A DNA stretch of 64,000 nucleotides from Pectinophora gossypiella. Its lineage: Eukaryota > Arthropoda > Insecta > Lepidoptera > Gelechiidae. Position 1 is the first letter of the stretch; the number at the start of each line of letters is the position of its first letter. The position numbers were made by a program, and so were the translations under genes. Below the pieces are notes generated by a model. It was given only the letters and a program-made list of their open reading frames with translations, searched no databases and was not told the DNA's origin. Positions 41,788 through 55,005 of the stretch are shown here, one piece after another. The DNA is taken from positions 15,438,001 through 15,502,000 of the forward strand of contig NC_065408.1 of the NCBI RefSeq assembly GCF_024362695.1. Reading direction: 5' to 3'.

Positions 41788-41960
41788 ATGTACATAATCA
41801 GATTTAAAGAGAGGAATTCTCTGCCGTTTTCTGTATTTCCGAATGCATATAACCCTATGTGCTTTCAAAGTCAGAGTGAACAGGCACCTTTTGGGCGAGC
41901 TCGCTTCATCTTAGGTATCGTCAATGCCTTTGGGGAAGTCTGGGGCCAAAAGAAAACCCA
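41788..41960 (+). pseudogene. Jockey/CR1-like LINE ORF2 C-terminal fragment
   Basis: Reads ERNSLPFSVFPNAYN, then FQSQSEQAPFGRARF, the same end-of-ORF2 signature as 20235-20500 in the opposite orientation. Confidence 0.6.
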
Positions 41961-42829
41961 TCAAAAGTAAAAAAAAACAGTCGAAAAAAAAAGATTTTTT
42001 TTCGCATATGTTGCCTTATAGCGCAAATATCTTATCGCTTTTCTGTAAAATTACATTCTGACGTGATTTTACAGAAAATTTTTGGGGAACGCCGATTAAA
42101 AAGTCGCTCATTGCTTGCCAGAGTTCTATAGCAACTAGTAGTTTTATTACTTAGCTACAGTAATTGGTGTGTCACACGAGCTTAAACTTTTGTACCAAGT
42201 TAATTAGGTAAGGGTGTATTGATTTGTTCCATTATCAGATGTTTAAAATAAGCAACGAATTGTTTGGACTGCACTCCTAACGTTATGTTACTAATGTTAT
42301 TTATTTCAGCATTCCATTTTATGCACAAAACACAGGAGTAGGTTCTGACACACATTTCTTTAATTTATTTAAAGCTCCGTCCGTCGAAAAGGAAAGGGAC
42401 GGGAATCGTCAGCTTATTTTTTTTTAGGGACAAGCAAGGTATTCAAAAGTCGTATCATAAGTTCCTTTCGTATTCGGCGGATTAGAAAATGACATATAGT
42501 AGTTAAAAAGAAGAAGTTTATCGAAAGAAATGTTTGTCTGAAACGGAAACCAATCGTTTAATATCTATGTTTTGTTAAATGTAAAGTTCTTGACAGTGAT
42601 GAATGGTGATGATAATGTACGACCTAGTTTGGAAAATAATTGCGAAACCGCCATGGTAATGGGCAAGCTAAAAAAATATTTGTTTAATTGTTTATTCTAG
42701 ATATAGATTCGGAATTTAGCTTACAACTAGAATTGTACCGTCTTAATTTTCACCGTATTACCAGATATACAAATCCTACGCTTGTAAACTATCGAAAATT
42801 ATTGTCTTTATTAAAAATTGTTTCTTCGT

Positions 42830-43330
42830 CGACGATGCTGCAGGGTTGAACTACATCTGGCCGCACCGCATCGCAGTTCCTGTGCTTCTATCCTTTTCTG
42901 ACATAGAACCATCATTTGCTAGAGCGAGATAAGCGACTGCACGCGGCGGAATCGTCATCTGTCGCATGCTATACTGTGAGCGAACCGAATGCCAAGAGAC
43001 CTGTAGCATGGGGGATATTTGCGGTTCCGTGTTGCTGGATGTGGTTGAACCCATAGTCTAGAATAATCCGCGGCGTATAAGTTGAACAAAAATGTCGCTA
43101 ATCCGCGCTGGTAGCGTTCCTGCCCTCGCGGCACAGCAACTGCATTGCAAGTTATATCGAGGGCTACAGCAAATACTCGTACGATGTCTATCCACGTAGT
43201 TAGCATTCGCTGCGTCTATTGGTAGAAGCCCTCGATATAATTCGCGCCGCACCCGATGCGGTTGCCGTGCAGACCCTGCTGGTTGTCATAGTTACGCGAT
43301 ACCCCTCGCGTTCCTCACACCGCACTTCGA
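42830..43330. other. Unrecognised GC-richer block with overlapping minus frames
   Basis: Flanked by AT-rich DNA, with clearly higher GC and CpG. Three minus-strand frames overlap in succession (43252-43058, 43206-42955, 43054-42851), none spanning the block. This is the layout of an old coding sequence broken by frameshifts. No family is recognised; an old viral or transposon gene is one possibility. Confidence 0.35.
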
Positions 43331-46277
43331 ATTGAGATCCAATAATTGAGTCGTGTACTAGGTTCACGATAAATTATGAAAGTCAAAAAACTAACGAAAG
43401 TGTTAAAGACAGACAGATCTAAAACTAACGAAAAATATTTTCTTTTTTCTATTTAATTTATTTATGAATTTTAATCAAGAAAAACGTAATAATAAGTCCG
43501 TCATTTTATCACGTTTTTCTATGACGTCACTGTGTGCTTTTTCGTACAAATTCCATAGTAATTTCGTGTTTTGACGTTTAGTAAAAAGTAACTGATTTAT
43601 TAACTGCGCATAGGTTGTTCAACTAATTACGCCGCGGAGTATATTTATATCGTTTGTTGATTCTAGTCAGTGTAGTGGAGTGCAGTCCTCGTGCCTGGGT
43701 ACCACGTTAGTGTAAGTAATGTAAGATACTTCGTTGTTGTATTCGGAGCCACTCGGGTGGGTTTATGTCTGAGAATAAAGCTAGTCATGTGTTTATATTG
43801 CTGTTTTATTGGTACTGTCATAGATATAATAACCGTCTATGAATATAGAATCTATATCTATATTATAGATGGACAATCTACACGGAATTTTTTAAAAAAA
43901 TGCCAATTAAAAAAAATATCGGGTAGATTGCGAGGAATTTGTGCAGGGAGAATAAATAGGTATAAATGGGAATTTAACCAAATTAACCTAAACCGGGTTA
44001 GATTCGGTAAATCCCATTTATAACTACGAATAAAAAATAACCCTTCTAATGCGAGATCAAAGAAAGAAACTTATGTATTAAAAAGATCGGGCAAGTTCGA
44101 GTCGCGCGCATCAAGGGGAATTCAGAACTGCGCAAGTAAAAGGAAATTCTAATATGTTCCTTATCCCTGGCACGGCCACCAAAAAATGCAACTTGAATGG
44201 CAGACCGACAAATTCTGATATTTGGCGTCAAATTTTCTGTGTAGTCAGAATCCCGATCCGTGATGGTGGCCACCCTTTGCGCTGGACTGGACAGATTCGG
44301 GATTGAACAGACTATTTGTGCCCAACAAAAATCGTGCATCATATTTTTTCAAAGAGGGGGTAACATTTTCAGATTCTGGATTCGGCAGATTCTGAATTCG
44401 ACACATTAGTGGATAACGCATCACTACACAGAAAAATTAAAGGAAATAAAACAAAGTTAATTCTCATAATAAATATTATTTCAACATTCCGTTAGCCTAA
44501 TTAATGTACAGTAGAGGCGGCCGCGGTAACGCACATTAAATTAAAATAATATTTACAGAGAAAATATGAATTGCACTGTCATTATATTATAATATAATGC
44601 TAGGATTAACGATACGCAAGTATACGACTTCGTTACACGTTACAGTACAAGTCATAGTAAACCAGAAAGCTGAAATTGCATTCCGTTATTACTTCTCTAT
44701 GTTTAGTCAACATCCGAGCCGAACAACCAGATTATTTAATTTCAAACCCCTTACATTAATATCAATCCTACAAATAATTTCTAAAATACATGGTACATGG
44801 GCAATTTCAGTTTTCTGCACTAAAATATTACATCAATCATTAGAATATATTTCTTACTCCACAACTTGATTTCCTTTGCAATAAAAACAAACAATAACTA
44901 TAGTATTAGTGCTACAATTGGGCTATTTAATAATTATAATAATTGTGATACAAATTTATAACACATTGAAACCTCAACCGTCAAATTTATACAAAAATAT
45001 ATCAATAAAATATAACATTAAAGTAAAATATAAAATATTCCACTAAAACTGCAACGTTTCACCATTATGGCAGTGTTAAAGTAACAACCAACACTCATTC
45101 GGGACGTAGAGCAAGCCCAAACCACCAAGATATGGAGTAAGTCGAAACGTCTATACAAAACGAAATATTAAAAAACGGCGATAATGTAAAAGTAACGATA
45201 CCTAATACAAATAATTATAAAGGATTTCGCTGGTGAATTTATTGCTTGAGGTGGAAAAATAACGATATATTTTCGAGCTAAGAATAGCCGAATAGGATAG
45301 GCGGTTCCAGTTTCTATATTTTTATATAAACAACAATTTCTTTGGTTCGACAACTAGCCTACTTTAAGCTAACACGTAAGACGTTCTCCGCGATGCTAGC
45401 GTTAAACTAAGCCGAGCGATCTAATACTATGTGCCAAACGATTTTTTTTCGGAACCGACCATCAGTCGTGACGTCATGTCTCGATCACGTGACGACCACA
45501 AAGACAACCTGACTGTGCCGTGCCAACATTAGGAACTAACCTGAACAACTGCGTTGGCACTGCATGTTCGCTTTGTGGCCATCGGATACTTAAAAACCGG
45601 CTCTAAACATTATATTAAAATACGGGCTATTTCACCATTCTAAAATAGGTATATTATGATTAAAATTATGATCTTGAGTCTAAAACTCGTTGGACTTCAT
45701 TGTTGGAATAAAATATAAAAAGATCTACAGATCTAAGCTATAGAATGGTGAGAGAGCCAAATTTAAGTCTACACAGATGGTCAGCTTCTCTTGTTTCATT
45801 TCTGAACTTTACATAAGAAATATTGCTATATTTTTCCCTTTCTGAAAGACACTAGAAATCCTACCGAATTTTAGGGTTCATTCTAGGATATTTTAGTCCG
45901 CGGAGGGCCCGACAAAAGTGGAAGGACGTACAGAAGGCCATTGTCATACTGGACAAATAAGCCCAAAAAAATACACACAATTATAGGCTAAAAGGCCAGT
46001 AGAATATAGGCACTTGAAGTTTACATTAAAATTGAAGTCTTTACAACTTGATTAACTTGTAAAGCGGCTTTTTTGGTGTGATTCTAATACCTCAATCAAC
46101 CTGAAAAGGAGTAGCGTAGTATGCTCCTTGAGGGGAGGCATGTGCCCTGCAGTGGGACGTGTATGGGCTGATGTTATAGACTTGCCACGGCCGTAGTATT
46201 TGGCCAATGAGAGAGTCAGACCGATCTGTGTAGAGCTGGGACTATCACTAGAGTATGTACAGGCGACGGCGACGGTA

Positions 46278-49200
46278 TCAGATGGCGAGCGCGGCGGAGC
46301 GCTTGTCTCTGTTCTTGTTGCGCGCCACTGTCCGCGCCTTACACGCAGCGTTGTTCTGTAGATGCTGGGAAAGAAAATAAATAACCATGATCACCCATCA
46401 TAATCATGATTTCCCTAGTGTATCCTGTTTTTCCCGGGATCCGTTTAACTTGAAGATTTGACAGGTACGATTTTTTTACAGAAGCGACTGGCTGTCTGAC
46501 CTTCCGACCCGTGAATGGAAAACCAGCCTAATACAGGTTAGGTCACATTATCACATACCTTCGAAAATGCATTCCTCACGATGTTTTTCTTCACCGCTGA
46601 GCATGTATCATTTATGATCCAAACATGAATTCGAGAACAAATTCGACAATCATTGGTTTAGGCCTGTGCCGGATTCGAACGTGCGACCTCAAAGTGATAA
46701 GCAAGCGTTCTACCAACTGGGCTATCACGGCTCCACTAAGCAACTATCAATATAAGAAACGTTTCTTTCTATCTACATTTATAAAAAATGTAATGAGGGG
46801 GAGATGGAGTATAACTCCCCGATCCCTACCAGTAGCTGTGCTAGGTTTATTTCACCCCTCCTCGTTTTTACTTTAGTCTTCAATCGTATGGGCGTCAGAC
46901 GTTACACACACAGATATACGATACCGCTAATATGTAGTGTCTGTGTAAAACGAGGTATTTTTATTATTATTACTTAGTATCACCTAGGCTGCAACTGCAT
47001 TGCACTTTTTTAAAGAGTGGGAGCGCGAACGAGGTCGTATTATCTCGCTCTGGCAAATGGCGGTTGTGAGGGACAGAAAAGGAAGAAGCATAGCGTGGTG
47101 TGCGGGCTTTATTGTATGGCGCAGGACGTACCCGTTGCAGCTTGTTGAGCTTGACGGCGGGCACGTCCAGCGGCAGCACGTCGGCCAGCCCCAGCGCGGC
47201 CCGCAGCGCGGCCGAGTGCGGCGCCAGCGTCTGCAGGCCGGCGCCCAGCGCCGCGGCCAGGGCGCCGTAGGCCAGGCGCGAGCCCCACGACGGGCACGAC
47301 ACCGACTCCGAGCCCACGCGGATGGTGAGCGACGGCACCTCGTCTTCCTGCAACCGATCAACAGCTTTTTAAGTCCAATTACAAAAGAAGGGACCCACCA
47401 ACCAGCATTGGAGCAGCGTGGTGGAGTACGCTCCATACCCCCTCCGGTTGATTGAGGGGGGCCTGTGCCCACCAGTGGGACGTATATAGGCTGTTTATGT
47501 TATGTTATATACAAAAGAAGGGAAAAAATTACAAAATTTTACAACCGATTCACGGTTGCGGTTCGGGCTATCAACTCGTCTTCGGCGATTTATCAGACCT
47601 CTAGAAGGTATTTTGTTTCCATAAGCTTATTTATTTATTTGTACACAATAAAACAGACATAAGGAACATACAAGCAAAATAGACAGTTTAGGTAAGCTTC
47701 TCCTTAAAATAAAGTTAATGCACTGGGAATCGTACCTGTGTCTCAATACTCTGTCTGGAAAACTCGGTCTTAGGAGGCTACTTCTGCTAAAGTAAGGCCA
47801 ACCAGACGAGATAAAAAACGTATACAAGCGGAACGTTACTGAGTTACATTGCGATAGCCAGGGATTAATATCTCTGTCCTTATCACTCGTACGCGCAGTT
47901 ATTGCGTCAGTTGGTCAACGACAGCTGTCGTTGTGTGTTTCGTGGTACAGGAAAGCAGTCAGTACCGCAGCTGTCAACATTTAGTCCGACGTTTTATGAA
48001 CAAGTTCATTTCTATTTGGATTGCGGTCGAAGTGATACATATTTTTTCGTCTCCGTATTTACTTAGCTTTTGTTGTTATTATTCCGTGTCTGTTAGTTTT
48101 ATTTTCGATTTTTGCTGTTATTATGAGTAGTTGATTTAAACACAGTATTGACAACATGATTGATAGTTTTATCATACACACAGCTGACTCGGACTCTTTC
48201 GACGAATGATCTTTGTCTACAGACGACAGCAATTAAAATTCGAACTTTATGATAATTTATTCAAATAAAAAGGTTTTGAACCCCTGAAACTTTGTTTACA
48301 TTTTTTATCTCGTCTGGTTGGCCTTACTTTAATTTCATGCCCACGTCATCACATACGCTACAATACGAACCTCGAAGTACTTGAGTATGTCCCTGAAGGT
48401 GGCCCGCTGCAGCTTGCGGTCTCGCTTGGCGCGGTACTTGTGCGAGTCTCGGGCCAGTTCCTGCAGGCGGGGCAGTAGGTCCGCTATGAGCGCGTCGTCT
48501 CCACTCGCGTCGGGCTCCGATGTACATTCATGTGCGATGGCTAGGGCGCCGCCGGCTGCCATTCGTACCTGGATATGGGAAAGAGAATTCATTTAGTTTT
48601 CATTTATAATTTTACATTTTCGGGTTGCGTTTCCGGGAATTCGAGGGAAAAATTGGAAGATTCTCAGATTACCCAGGAAACTAATTGCAATTTCCGGAGT
48701 TTTATATTCTAGATTAATCATAAATAGTTTTTATGTTTATCCGCAATTAATGGCGTACATGTGACTAGTCGTGATAAAGTTCACGAGTTTCATTATACAG
48801 ACAAAAAAAAAAACAGCGTGAGAGAAAAGGCTCGCCATAAATTCACAATTTATTTTAGAATTTTTTAAAAAGTGTAAGTTGTTGTTTCGGATCCATTAGG
48901 CATTATGGGTGACGCTTACGCGGGACGAATTTTCACGATAAAAAATCACAAAATAAAACGCACACGCGAGATCCGGCTCGAAGGACCATAAAGATGTACG
49001 GTTCGTACAGCTTTACTTTATCATATCTGATAGAGAGATGAATTGCTGATTTATTTATAGGAATTAAATGACAAACTGATAGAGAGTACACGCGATGATT
49101 AATCGTGAACTAACGTGGGTCGACCTAGATTCGTGATGAATGTGCGATGTTATGTATCGTACAGGTAGATCCTAGAGATTCCATATTTTATTTTGTTTTC

Positions 49201-51424
49201 GTGCGCCGTCTCACCGCGTAAGTGTGAGCGAGAGACATAGTCCGCGCTCTTCTTATTCCTTAGCAACTTACGGTAATCAGTAAGAGATGTTAAATGACTT
49301 TAAGATTAATTAAGACCAAGAGGTGATGAGATGAGCGCCCGATACGAATTGGTCTGGGCGGAGTGTTGTGGCGCGGTGCGGTATAGTACAGGTAAGTGTA
49401 GTGTGTAGAGTGTAGTTTTTAGTCCAGCCAAGTAGTTAATGCGGCAAATCAATAAGTCACGTCAAAAAAAAATGTGTAGTGTAACGCACCTCCAGGCTGT
49501 GCGCCTCCAGCAGGTCCCTGAGGCGCGCCAGGCCGGGCGGCTGCGCGGCCAGCAGCGCGGCGGCGTGCGCGGCGGGCGGCAGCGTGAGCAGCAGCGCCCA
49601 GCCGTCCAGCGCCGCCGCGTGCAGCGCGCCCGCCTCCACCGCCGCGCCCGACACCTTCACGCTGCCGTCGCCCTGGGGACGACGTGTGCTTGTAGCGGCC
49701 ACGACTGCTGGAAAGCGCCTCGAGCGCTACCCAGGCGAAAGTCACGCGCTTCCGCGACGCGATCGTGATACGCTACGATTAGGGTTGCCTATCGATAGTT
49801 TTTAAAACGTTTTTCGTTAAGCCGTTGATCCCGGTTACTGATGTAAGTAGTCGTCACGTGAACCATGTCAGGGGCCTTTGGCGGCTCAATAGTAACCCTG
49901 ACACCAGGATTGATGAGGTTGGTAATTCACCTCACAACCCACACGATAGAAGATTTTTTTAAAACAATAGTATCGACAGTTCTAGGCGGCCTATTCTCAC
50001 CACAGTGATGTATATAGGTTGTTTATGTGTCGTTACCTTGAGATAGCTGCCACTGAAGATAGTCTCGTACATGCGCATGACCTCGATGATCTCTGTGAGG
50101 TCCTCCTCTAGTAGGTAACACAGCACTGCCAGCGATGAACAGCACTGAAATATACACATCATAGATGTTAATACTTCTTCTATTTTGTAAATTTGACATT
50201 TGCGCATATAAAATTAAGTGCGCAATGCAAACAAATGTCAAATAGCAATATCGCTTTCTTAGATGAATTGCTTCGATGTGGCCATTTTTTTGTGTTTAGT
50301 TTAATTTTACTAACCTACTTTAAGTGCTACTAACACCAATGGAACTCTTTGTTTTCCGAATAAATAAAAAAAAAAATGAACTCCTCTGGTCTTCTTCTAC
50401 CATGCTCTGACTATGTCATGTGTTATGTTAGACAAAGATGGTTGTCGAGACGTTATGGTTACCTCAGTGCGAGCCTCGATGGAGGCAGACTTGTCGGTGG
50501 CGGCGGCCACGAGCGCGGGGCGCACCTCGCGGACGTACTCCTCTGTGCCTTCCTCGCCGATCTGAAAACATACATTTACATATACATTGGTGCTAATTCC
50601 TGTAAACACCATCTAATTTTTAACCCCCGACGCAAAAACGACGGGGTGTTATAAGTTTGACGTGTCTGTGTAAATGTTTATGTGTCTGTCTGTGGCATCG
50701 TAGCTCCCAAACGGATGATCCGATTTTAATGCGGTTTTTTTTTGTTTGAACGGTATATCAGTCGAGAGTGTTCTTAGCTATGTTTGGTGGAAATCGGTTC
50801 AGGTCTTCAAGGGCATCAGGTCGTTTGTTAAGTGTGATAGGAATGTTACACGCTCAGTTTGCTTGCAAGCATATGTGGGATAAGTTATTTTTTTGCTTTT
50901 TGTCTGGTTTTTCACAGAAGCGACTACCTGTCTGACCTTCCAACCCGCGAAGGGAAAACCAGTCCAATACAGATTAGGTCACATACCTCCGAAAAAATCA
51001 TTTCTCGGGAATGTGGGTTTCCTCACGATGTTTGCCTGCCGAGCATGTGATAATGATTGGTTTAGGCATGTGCTGGATTTGAACCTGCGACCTCAAAAGT
51101 CCTCTCACTTTCAGCGTTCTACCAACTGAGCTACCACGGCTCGTCGTTAATGTAAATAACAAAAAAAGATAAAATATACCTGCAAAGCTAAGAGCGGTGC
51201 GATAGCGGCGGCCGCACGCCTTTCTCCATCCTTTCCTCTCCGCAACGCTTTAGTGACGTGATCTGCCAGAGTTGCGCGCTGGTTGCTAAGCAGGGTGGTT
51301 AGGTTGCGACGTTGCAAGGCGCTGCGCAGCGATGTGAAGGCGGCGGCGCGGGCGGCGTTGGAACGCGCACTCAGTGCGTCTATAACCTCCATCACTTTTT
51401 CCTCTAGCTTCTCTTGCATATCAT
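46278..51424 (-). CDS. IFRD1: IFRD1/IFRD2 homologue (5' partial, seven exons)
   Basis: Minus-strand exons in order: 51424-51180, 50561-50463, 50144-50037, 49672-49490, 48568-48371, 47347-47132, 46364-46278 (TGA). Phases close, giving 377 residues plus a joint codon. Matches to the family run throughout: EEKVMEVIDALSARS, KALRRGKDGERRAAAAIAPL, SASIEARTE, CCSSLAVLCYLLEEDLTEI, MYETIFSGSYLK, GWALLLTLPP, VRMAAGGALAIAHE, HKYRAKRDRKLQRATFRDIL and the signature C-terminus HLQNNAACKARTVARNKNRD. IFRD proteins are HEAT-like; IFRD1 is described as a transcriptional co-regulator and IFRD2 as a factor bound to inactive ribosomes. The first visible exon begins mid-codon (AT completes a codon), so an N-terminal exon, usually acidic and Ser-rich, lies further right; I did not find it in 51425-64000. 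The 49490-49672 and 47132-47347 exons are extremely GC- and Ala-rich. Confidence 0.9.
47395..47510 (+). mobile_element. SINE family A tail
   Basis: CCACCAACCAGCATTGGAGC to GTGGGACGTATATAGGCTG followed by TTTATGTTATGTTATA, the typical 3' end. It lies in an IFRD intron. Isolated tails of the same kind: 26785-26833, 29170-29225 (minus), 46100-46170, 52255-52365 (minus), 52870-52960 and 63830-63925. Confidence 0.65.
49815..49955 (+). mobile_element. SINE family C 3' part
   Basis: CCGGTTACTGATGTAAGTAG to CTCACAACCCACACGATAGAAG. It lies in the IFRD intron, about 80 bp from the exon ending at 50037. Confidence 0.65.
50615..50885 (+). repeat. Interspersed repeat, LINE 3' UTR-like
   Basis: TAACCCCCGACGCAAAAACG, then GGGGTGTTATAAGTTTGACG and CCAAACGGATGATCCGATTT. 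Single-copy in this window, but the layout (no frame, one sided, ending where SINE B starts) is that of a retrotransposon tail. Confidence 0.5.
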
Positions 51425-53339
51425 CTGAAATAAGATTTATTTAGTAAGTTAGATAGGTTCATTAGTTTATATGATATGAGCCGAGATAATGACCCTAATT
51501 CCTGCATACATTATTTTAAGTACCTATCGTTTTCTTATCCACCGAAAAGTAACAACACATTATAAGAATACATAGACTGCTATTTTAGAATATTTTGTCA
51601 CAATTTTTGCATATCCAGTGACGATATAGTATAGACAATGGGGTGATCACCTGACACCATACAAATTCGTACCAAAAGTGGCTGCAAGTTTTCTTCTGGT
51701 TATTTGTGGCCCAACTCACCTCGATAGGTACCTATCGGTAATACGCAAGTGCCAAACACTGGCGATCATTCTACAAAAAAATGTTAGGATTTGTGAAGTC
51801 GCTTTGTTTGTTGAGTTGTTGTTGGTAAGGTCGCCTTTTCTACCAACCATTTAATTTTAATACGTTTCTTTTGTGTTTTTGTTTGACGTGGCTTATTGTA
51901 GATTTGCCATAAATTACATTAACTATTAGGCCGGACAGTGGCGCTGAGGGCTGTATGCTGTAAAACAATAGGCCTCAGGCGTGTCCCCTGAGGCATGTTG
52001 TCTTACTACAGGCCCAGTTGGCCCCGAACCTCGGCTCAGGGCGTCGTCTGAGAGGATTATATTTGAAGTATTTATCGACGCTAGTGGCCCGATAGCGATA
52101 AGCGCGAATGGTAGAAATCGTTTGTGTGCTTAACGAGTTTTTTGTATTGTATTGTTCACCAGTCATTTTACCTGCATACAAAAACGACGGAACTGTCCAC
52201 CTAAGACATCCCAAGTTTTTTGTCTTACCTGTATTATTATCTATTCGCAAAAATACATAACATAAACAGCATATATATGTCCCACTGCTGAGCACAGGCC
52301 TCCCCTCAATCAACCGGAGGGGGTATGGAGCATACTCCACCACGCTGTGGTGGAGTGTGGTGATTCTCAAATATAAGCAACATTTTTTCAATGCGTGAAG
52401 AAATATTCATTTTATTTTCTATAGTACAATAATACAGGCTAATCCCTAAACAAAGGACTCCTATTGACGTATTCTACGACCAATTAACAAAAAATTCGAA
52501 ATATTTTGACCATCTGATAATACATTCTCAAACAATATCTTGTAACAACTCGGCATAATGAACAAAATGTTTACCCCTTAGTAATAACGATGTATTATGT
52601 ATGAGCTATATAAAACTGTTTTGATTTTCATTTTCAACTTCAAGGATAAGCATCAAATTAAGAATTTCTCATACAACGTTGAATGCACTATGATTTAATA
52701 TGCATTTCTAGATAACGGTTGCTAAGAACATAGGTTTCCAATGAGCTAAAATCCATTACCCTATACGTATCAAATGACATTGTAGTGTTCAAGATAATCG
52801 TTATCGGAATGGATACATTGTATCTGAATAGATGAGGAGTTACCTAACTTTATAGAGACATAAACAGCTTATATCCCACTGCTGGACACAGACCGCGCAA
52901 TCAACTGTTTGATTGGGGGTATGGAGCATACTCTAACATATTGTTTCAATGCGGGTTGGTGGAGGTGTTTTATAGCTGACGCGGTTGTGTGCAATTGCGT
53001 TCCCGTATCCCCGCCACACGGCGGCAAGGAGGAACACCGTTGGGTTTTAGTGGGTATATCGGACCCGGGAGTCCCACATAACCACGTCCCCCCCCCGGGC
53101 GGCATGGTATGCGTAACGCATTGCCAAACGTCAAAAAAAAGGTGTTTTATAGCTAGCAGCCGGGGCTGATAACTAAACGTCTTCCGAAGCACTTTATATA
53201 GAATTAATATGTATATTAAATTGAGTATACGATGACGTAGAGTACTTGCTTTATACATATATGGAAAGGCAACGACATTATTTATTCAGCTGTATAGCTG
53301 TGTGTACATGTGCAATGTCAATGTATTACAATTTCTATA

Positions 53340-53905
53340 ATGTACTAGCTTTTGCCCGCGACTTCGTCCGCGTGGCGTGTTATAAAAGAGAGATCTTTGT
53401 GTGTGTGGGAGTGCATATCAAATTTCAAGCATTTAACTTATGCAGTTTAGATTTTTTCATACATTTTCTTTTCCCGCTAACTCCCATTTTTCAATATACA
53501 GGTATAACTAAACTTTATATTTACTAAGGTATTCATGCATGCTAGATTGAAAACATCTATCTTACGCGGTTTCGATTTTTTCATACAAATGTTTTTTCCC
53601 GCTAACTCCCGTTTCCGTGGGAATTTTGCAATATCCTGTTGCAACTAAGCTTTAAGTTAACTAAGGTACCTGTATGCCAAATTTCAAGTGTCTATCTTAA
53701 GCGGTTTAGATTTTTCATACAAAAGGATTTTTCCGCTAATTCCCGTTTCCGTGGGAATACCGGGAATTCGTTTCTTAGTGCACCTCTACGGTACCTAAGC
53801 TACGTCCCTTCCAAATTTCAAGTGCCGTTCAAGTGACGTTTAGCCGTTTAGACTGTGCATTGATATGTCAGTCAGTCAGTTTCTCCTTTTATATATTTAG
53901 ATTAT
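53340..53905 (+). repeat. Retrotransposon-related repeat with internal tandem units
   Basis: Starts CTAGCTTTTGCCCGCGACTT and ends TCTCCTTTTATATATTTAGA after CAGTCAGTCAG. Inside, a segment with GCGGTTT, GATTTTTTCATACAAA, CCCGCTAACTCCCGTTTCCG repeats about three times with a period near 120-130 bp. Confidence 0.65.
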
Positions 53906-54059
53906 TGCTTGCTCGGCCTTGTGGTAATTAATATAATTAATACTGCCATATTAATAGTCATAACCTCACGTGTATAATAAAAAATATATTTATTTTCATT
54001 TATATGGTTCTACATTTGACAGGTTTTTGATGCCTCCCTTTAAGTTTTTTTAAAAGCCT

Positions 54060-54159
54060 NNNNNNNNNNNNNNNNNNNNNNNNNNNNNNNNNNNNNNNNN
54101 NNNNNNNNNNNNNNNNNNNNNNNNNNNNNNNNNNNNNNNNNNNNNNNNNNNNNNNNNNN
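54060..54159. other. Assembly gap of 100 N
   Basis: A run of exactly 100 N, the usual length for a scaffold gap of unknown size. The right edge is a fold-back element repeated elsewhere in the window, which probably caused the break. Confidence 0.99.
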
Positions 54160-54345
54160 ACGCGGTTATTATCATAATTAAAACACATAATAACGGGTTC
54201 TTACCGCGTTTAAATGGGGATATGAGACTCCCGATATTTCGACACTGTTGCAAGTGCCATGATCACGGGATGACTGATGAGATTGGGATTGACGGGATTC
54301 CCCATTTAAACGCGGTAAGAACCCGTTATTATGTGTTTTAATTAT
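54160..54345. mobile_element. Snapback element, copy 1 (left end in the gap)
   Basis: Inverted arms around GGGTTCTTACCGCGTTTAAA; the loop has GAGACTCCCGATATTTCGAC and GCCATGATCACGGGATGACT. Confidence 0.75.
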
Positions 54346-54844
54346 TTCATGAAGATTAGTTAATGTCGCATTTCTAGACGCGAACTTTTTTTTTTATATT
54401 TTCTCGCCAATGTTCTTTAGTTACATAAACCCGAAACGCTTTGGGTAGTACCTCTGTGTGCACTGGGCTTTAAGTAGGTCAATACTATGGCGCCGTTTAA
54501 GTTGCCTTATTGTGTTTCTTATGAAACTTCCTCCGCTAGGGAGGGATATAAGAAGGCATTTTTTATGCTCGATGCCGAAGGATATCGATTTTGTCTAATT
54601 TCGTTTTATTTTAGTAGGGTTGCAAGGTTTACGGTCCTGGTTTTATGCGGATTCTTAGCCGTTGTCTTTTACTAGAGTATGTTGTAACGAAAGCAAACAA
54701 GCCTGCACTGTTCTTGGCGGCTTGGTACCATAATAAAGTTCAGCTCATAATGAAAATAGTGAAGAGCAAGCGAGTGAGGAGTGAGTAGCAGAAAAGTCTA
54801 GAGTCAGACAGAGTACTGTGGGGCGGAAGGCAAGAGGGAAACCA

Positions 54845-55005
54845 CCTATTATAATTAAAGCACATAATAACGGGTTCTTACCGCGTTTAAATGGGGATAT
54901 GAGACTCCCGATATTTCGACACAAACATATCCCCATTAAAACGCGGTAAGAACCCGTTATTATGAGCTTTAATTATGATAATAACCGCGTAAACCTAAAA
55001 CAATG
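54845..55005. mobile_element. Snapback element, copy 2 (short loop)
   Basis: Same arms with most of the loop deleted after GATATTTCGACAC. The right end continues ATGATAATAACCGCGTAAAC. Confidence 0.75.

Larger units (their letters stand above)
38200..46277. other. Intergenic region between convergent Rfx and IFRD
   Basis: About 8 kb, mostly unique AT-rich DNA with repeats E (38750-38870), a LINE fragment (41788-41960), G (42365-42510), a GC-richer anomalous block (42830-43330) and H (43335-43605). The stretch 44450-46090 is almost free of recognised repeats and may include the IFRD 3' UTR, since IFRD ends at 46278 on the minus strand. I see no further conserved gene. Confidence 0.5.

Noticed and set aside
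47000..47455. Plus-strand frame of 151 codons opposite an IFRD exon
   Set aside because: It is the antisense shadow of the GC-rich coding exon 47347-47132; the sense frame has clear IFRD homology.
54235..54300. Possible hammerhead ribozyme (CTGATGAG core) in the snapback element
   Set aside because: The conserved GAAA strand and stem II pairing are not visible at the needed distance, so it is not called.
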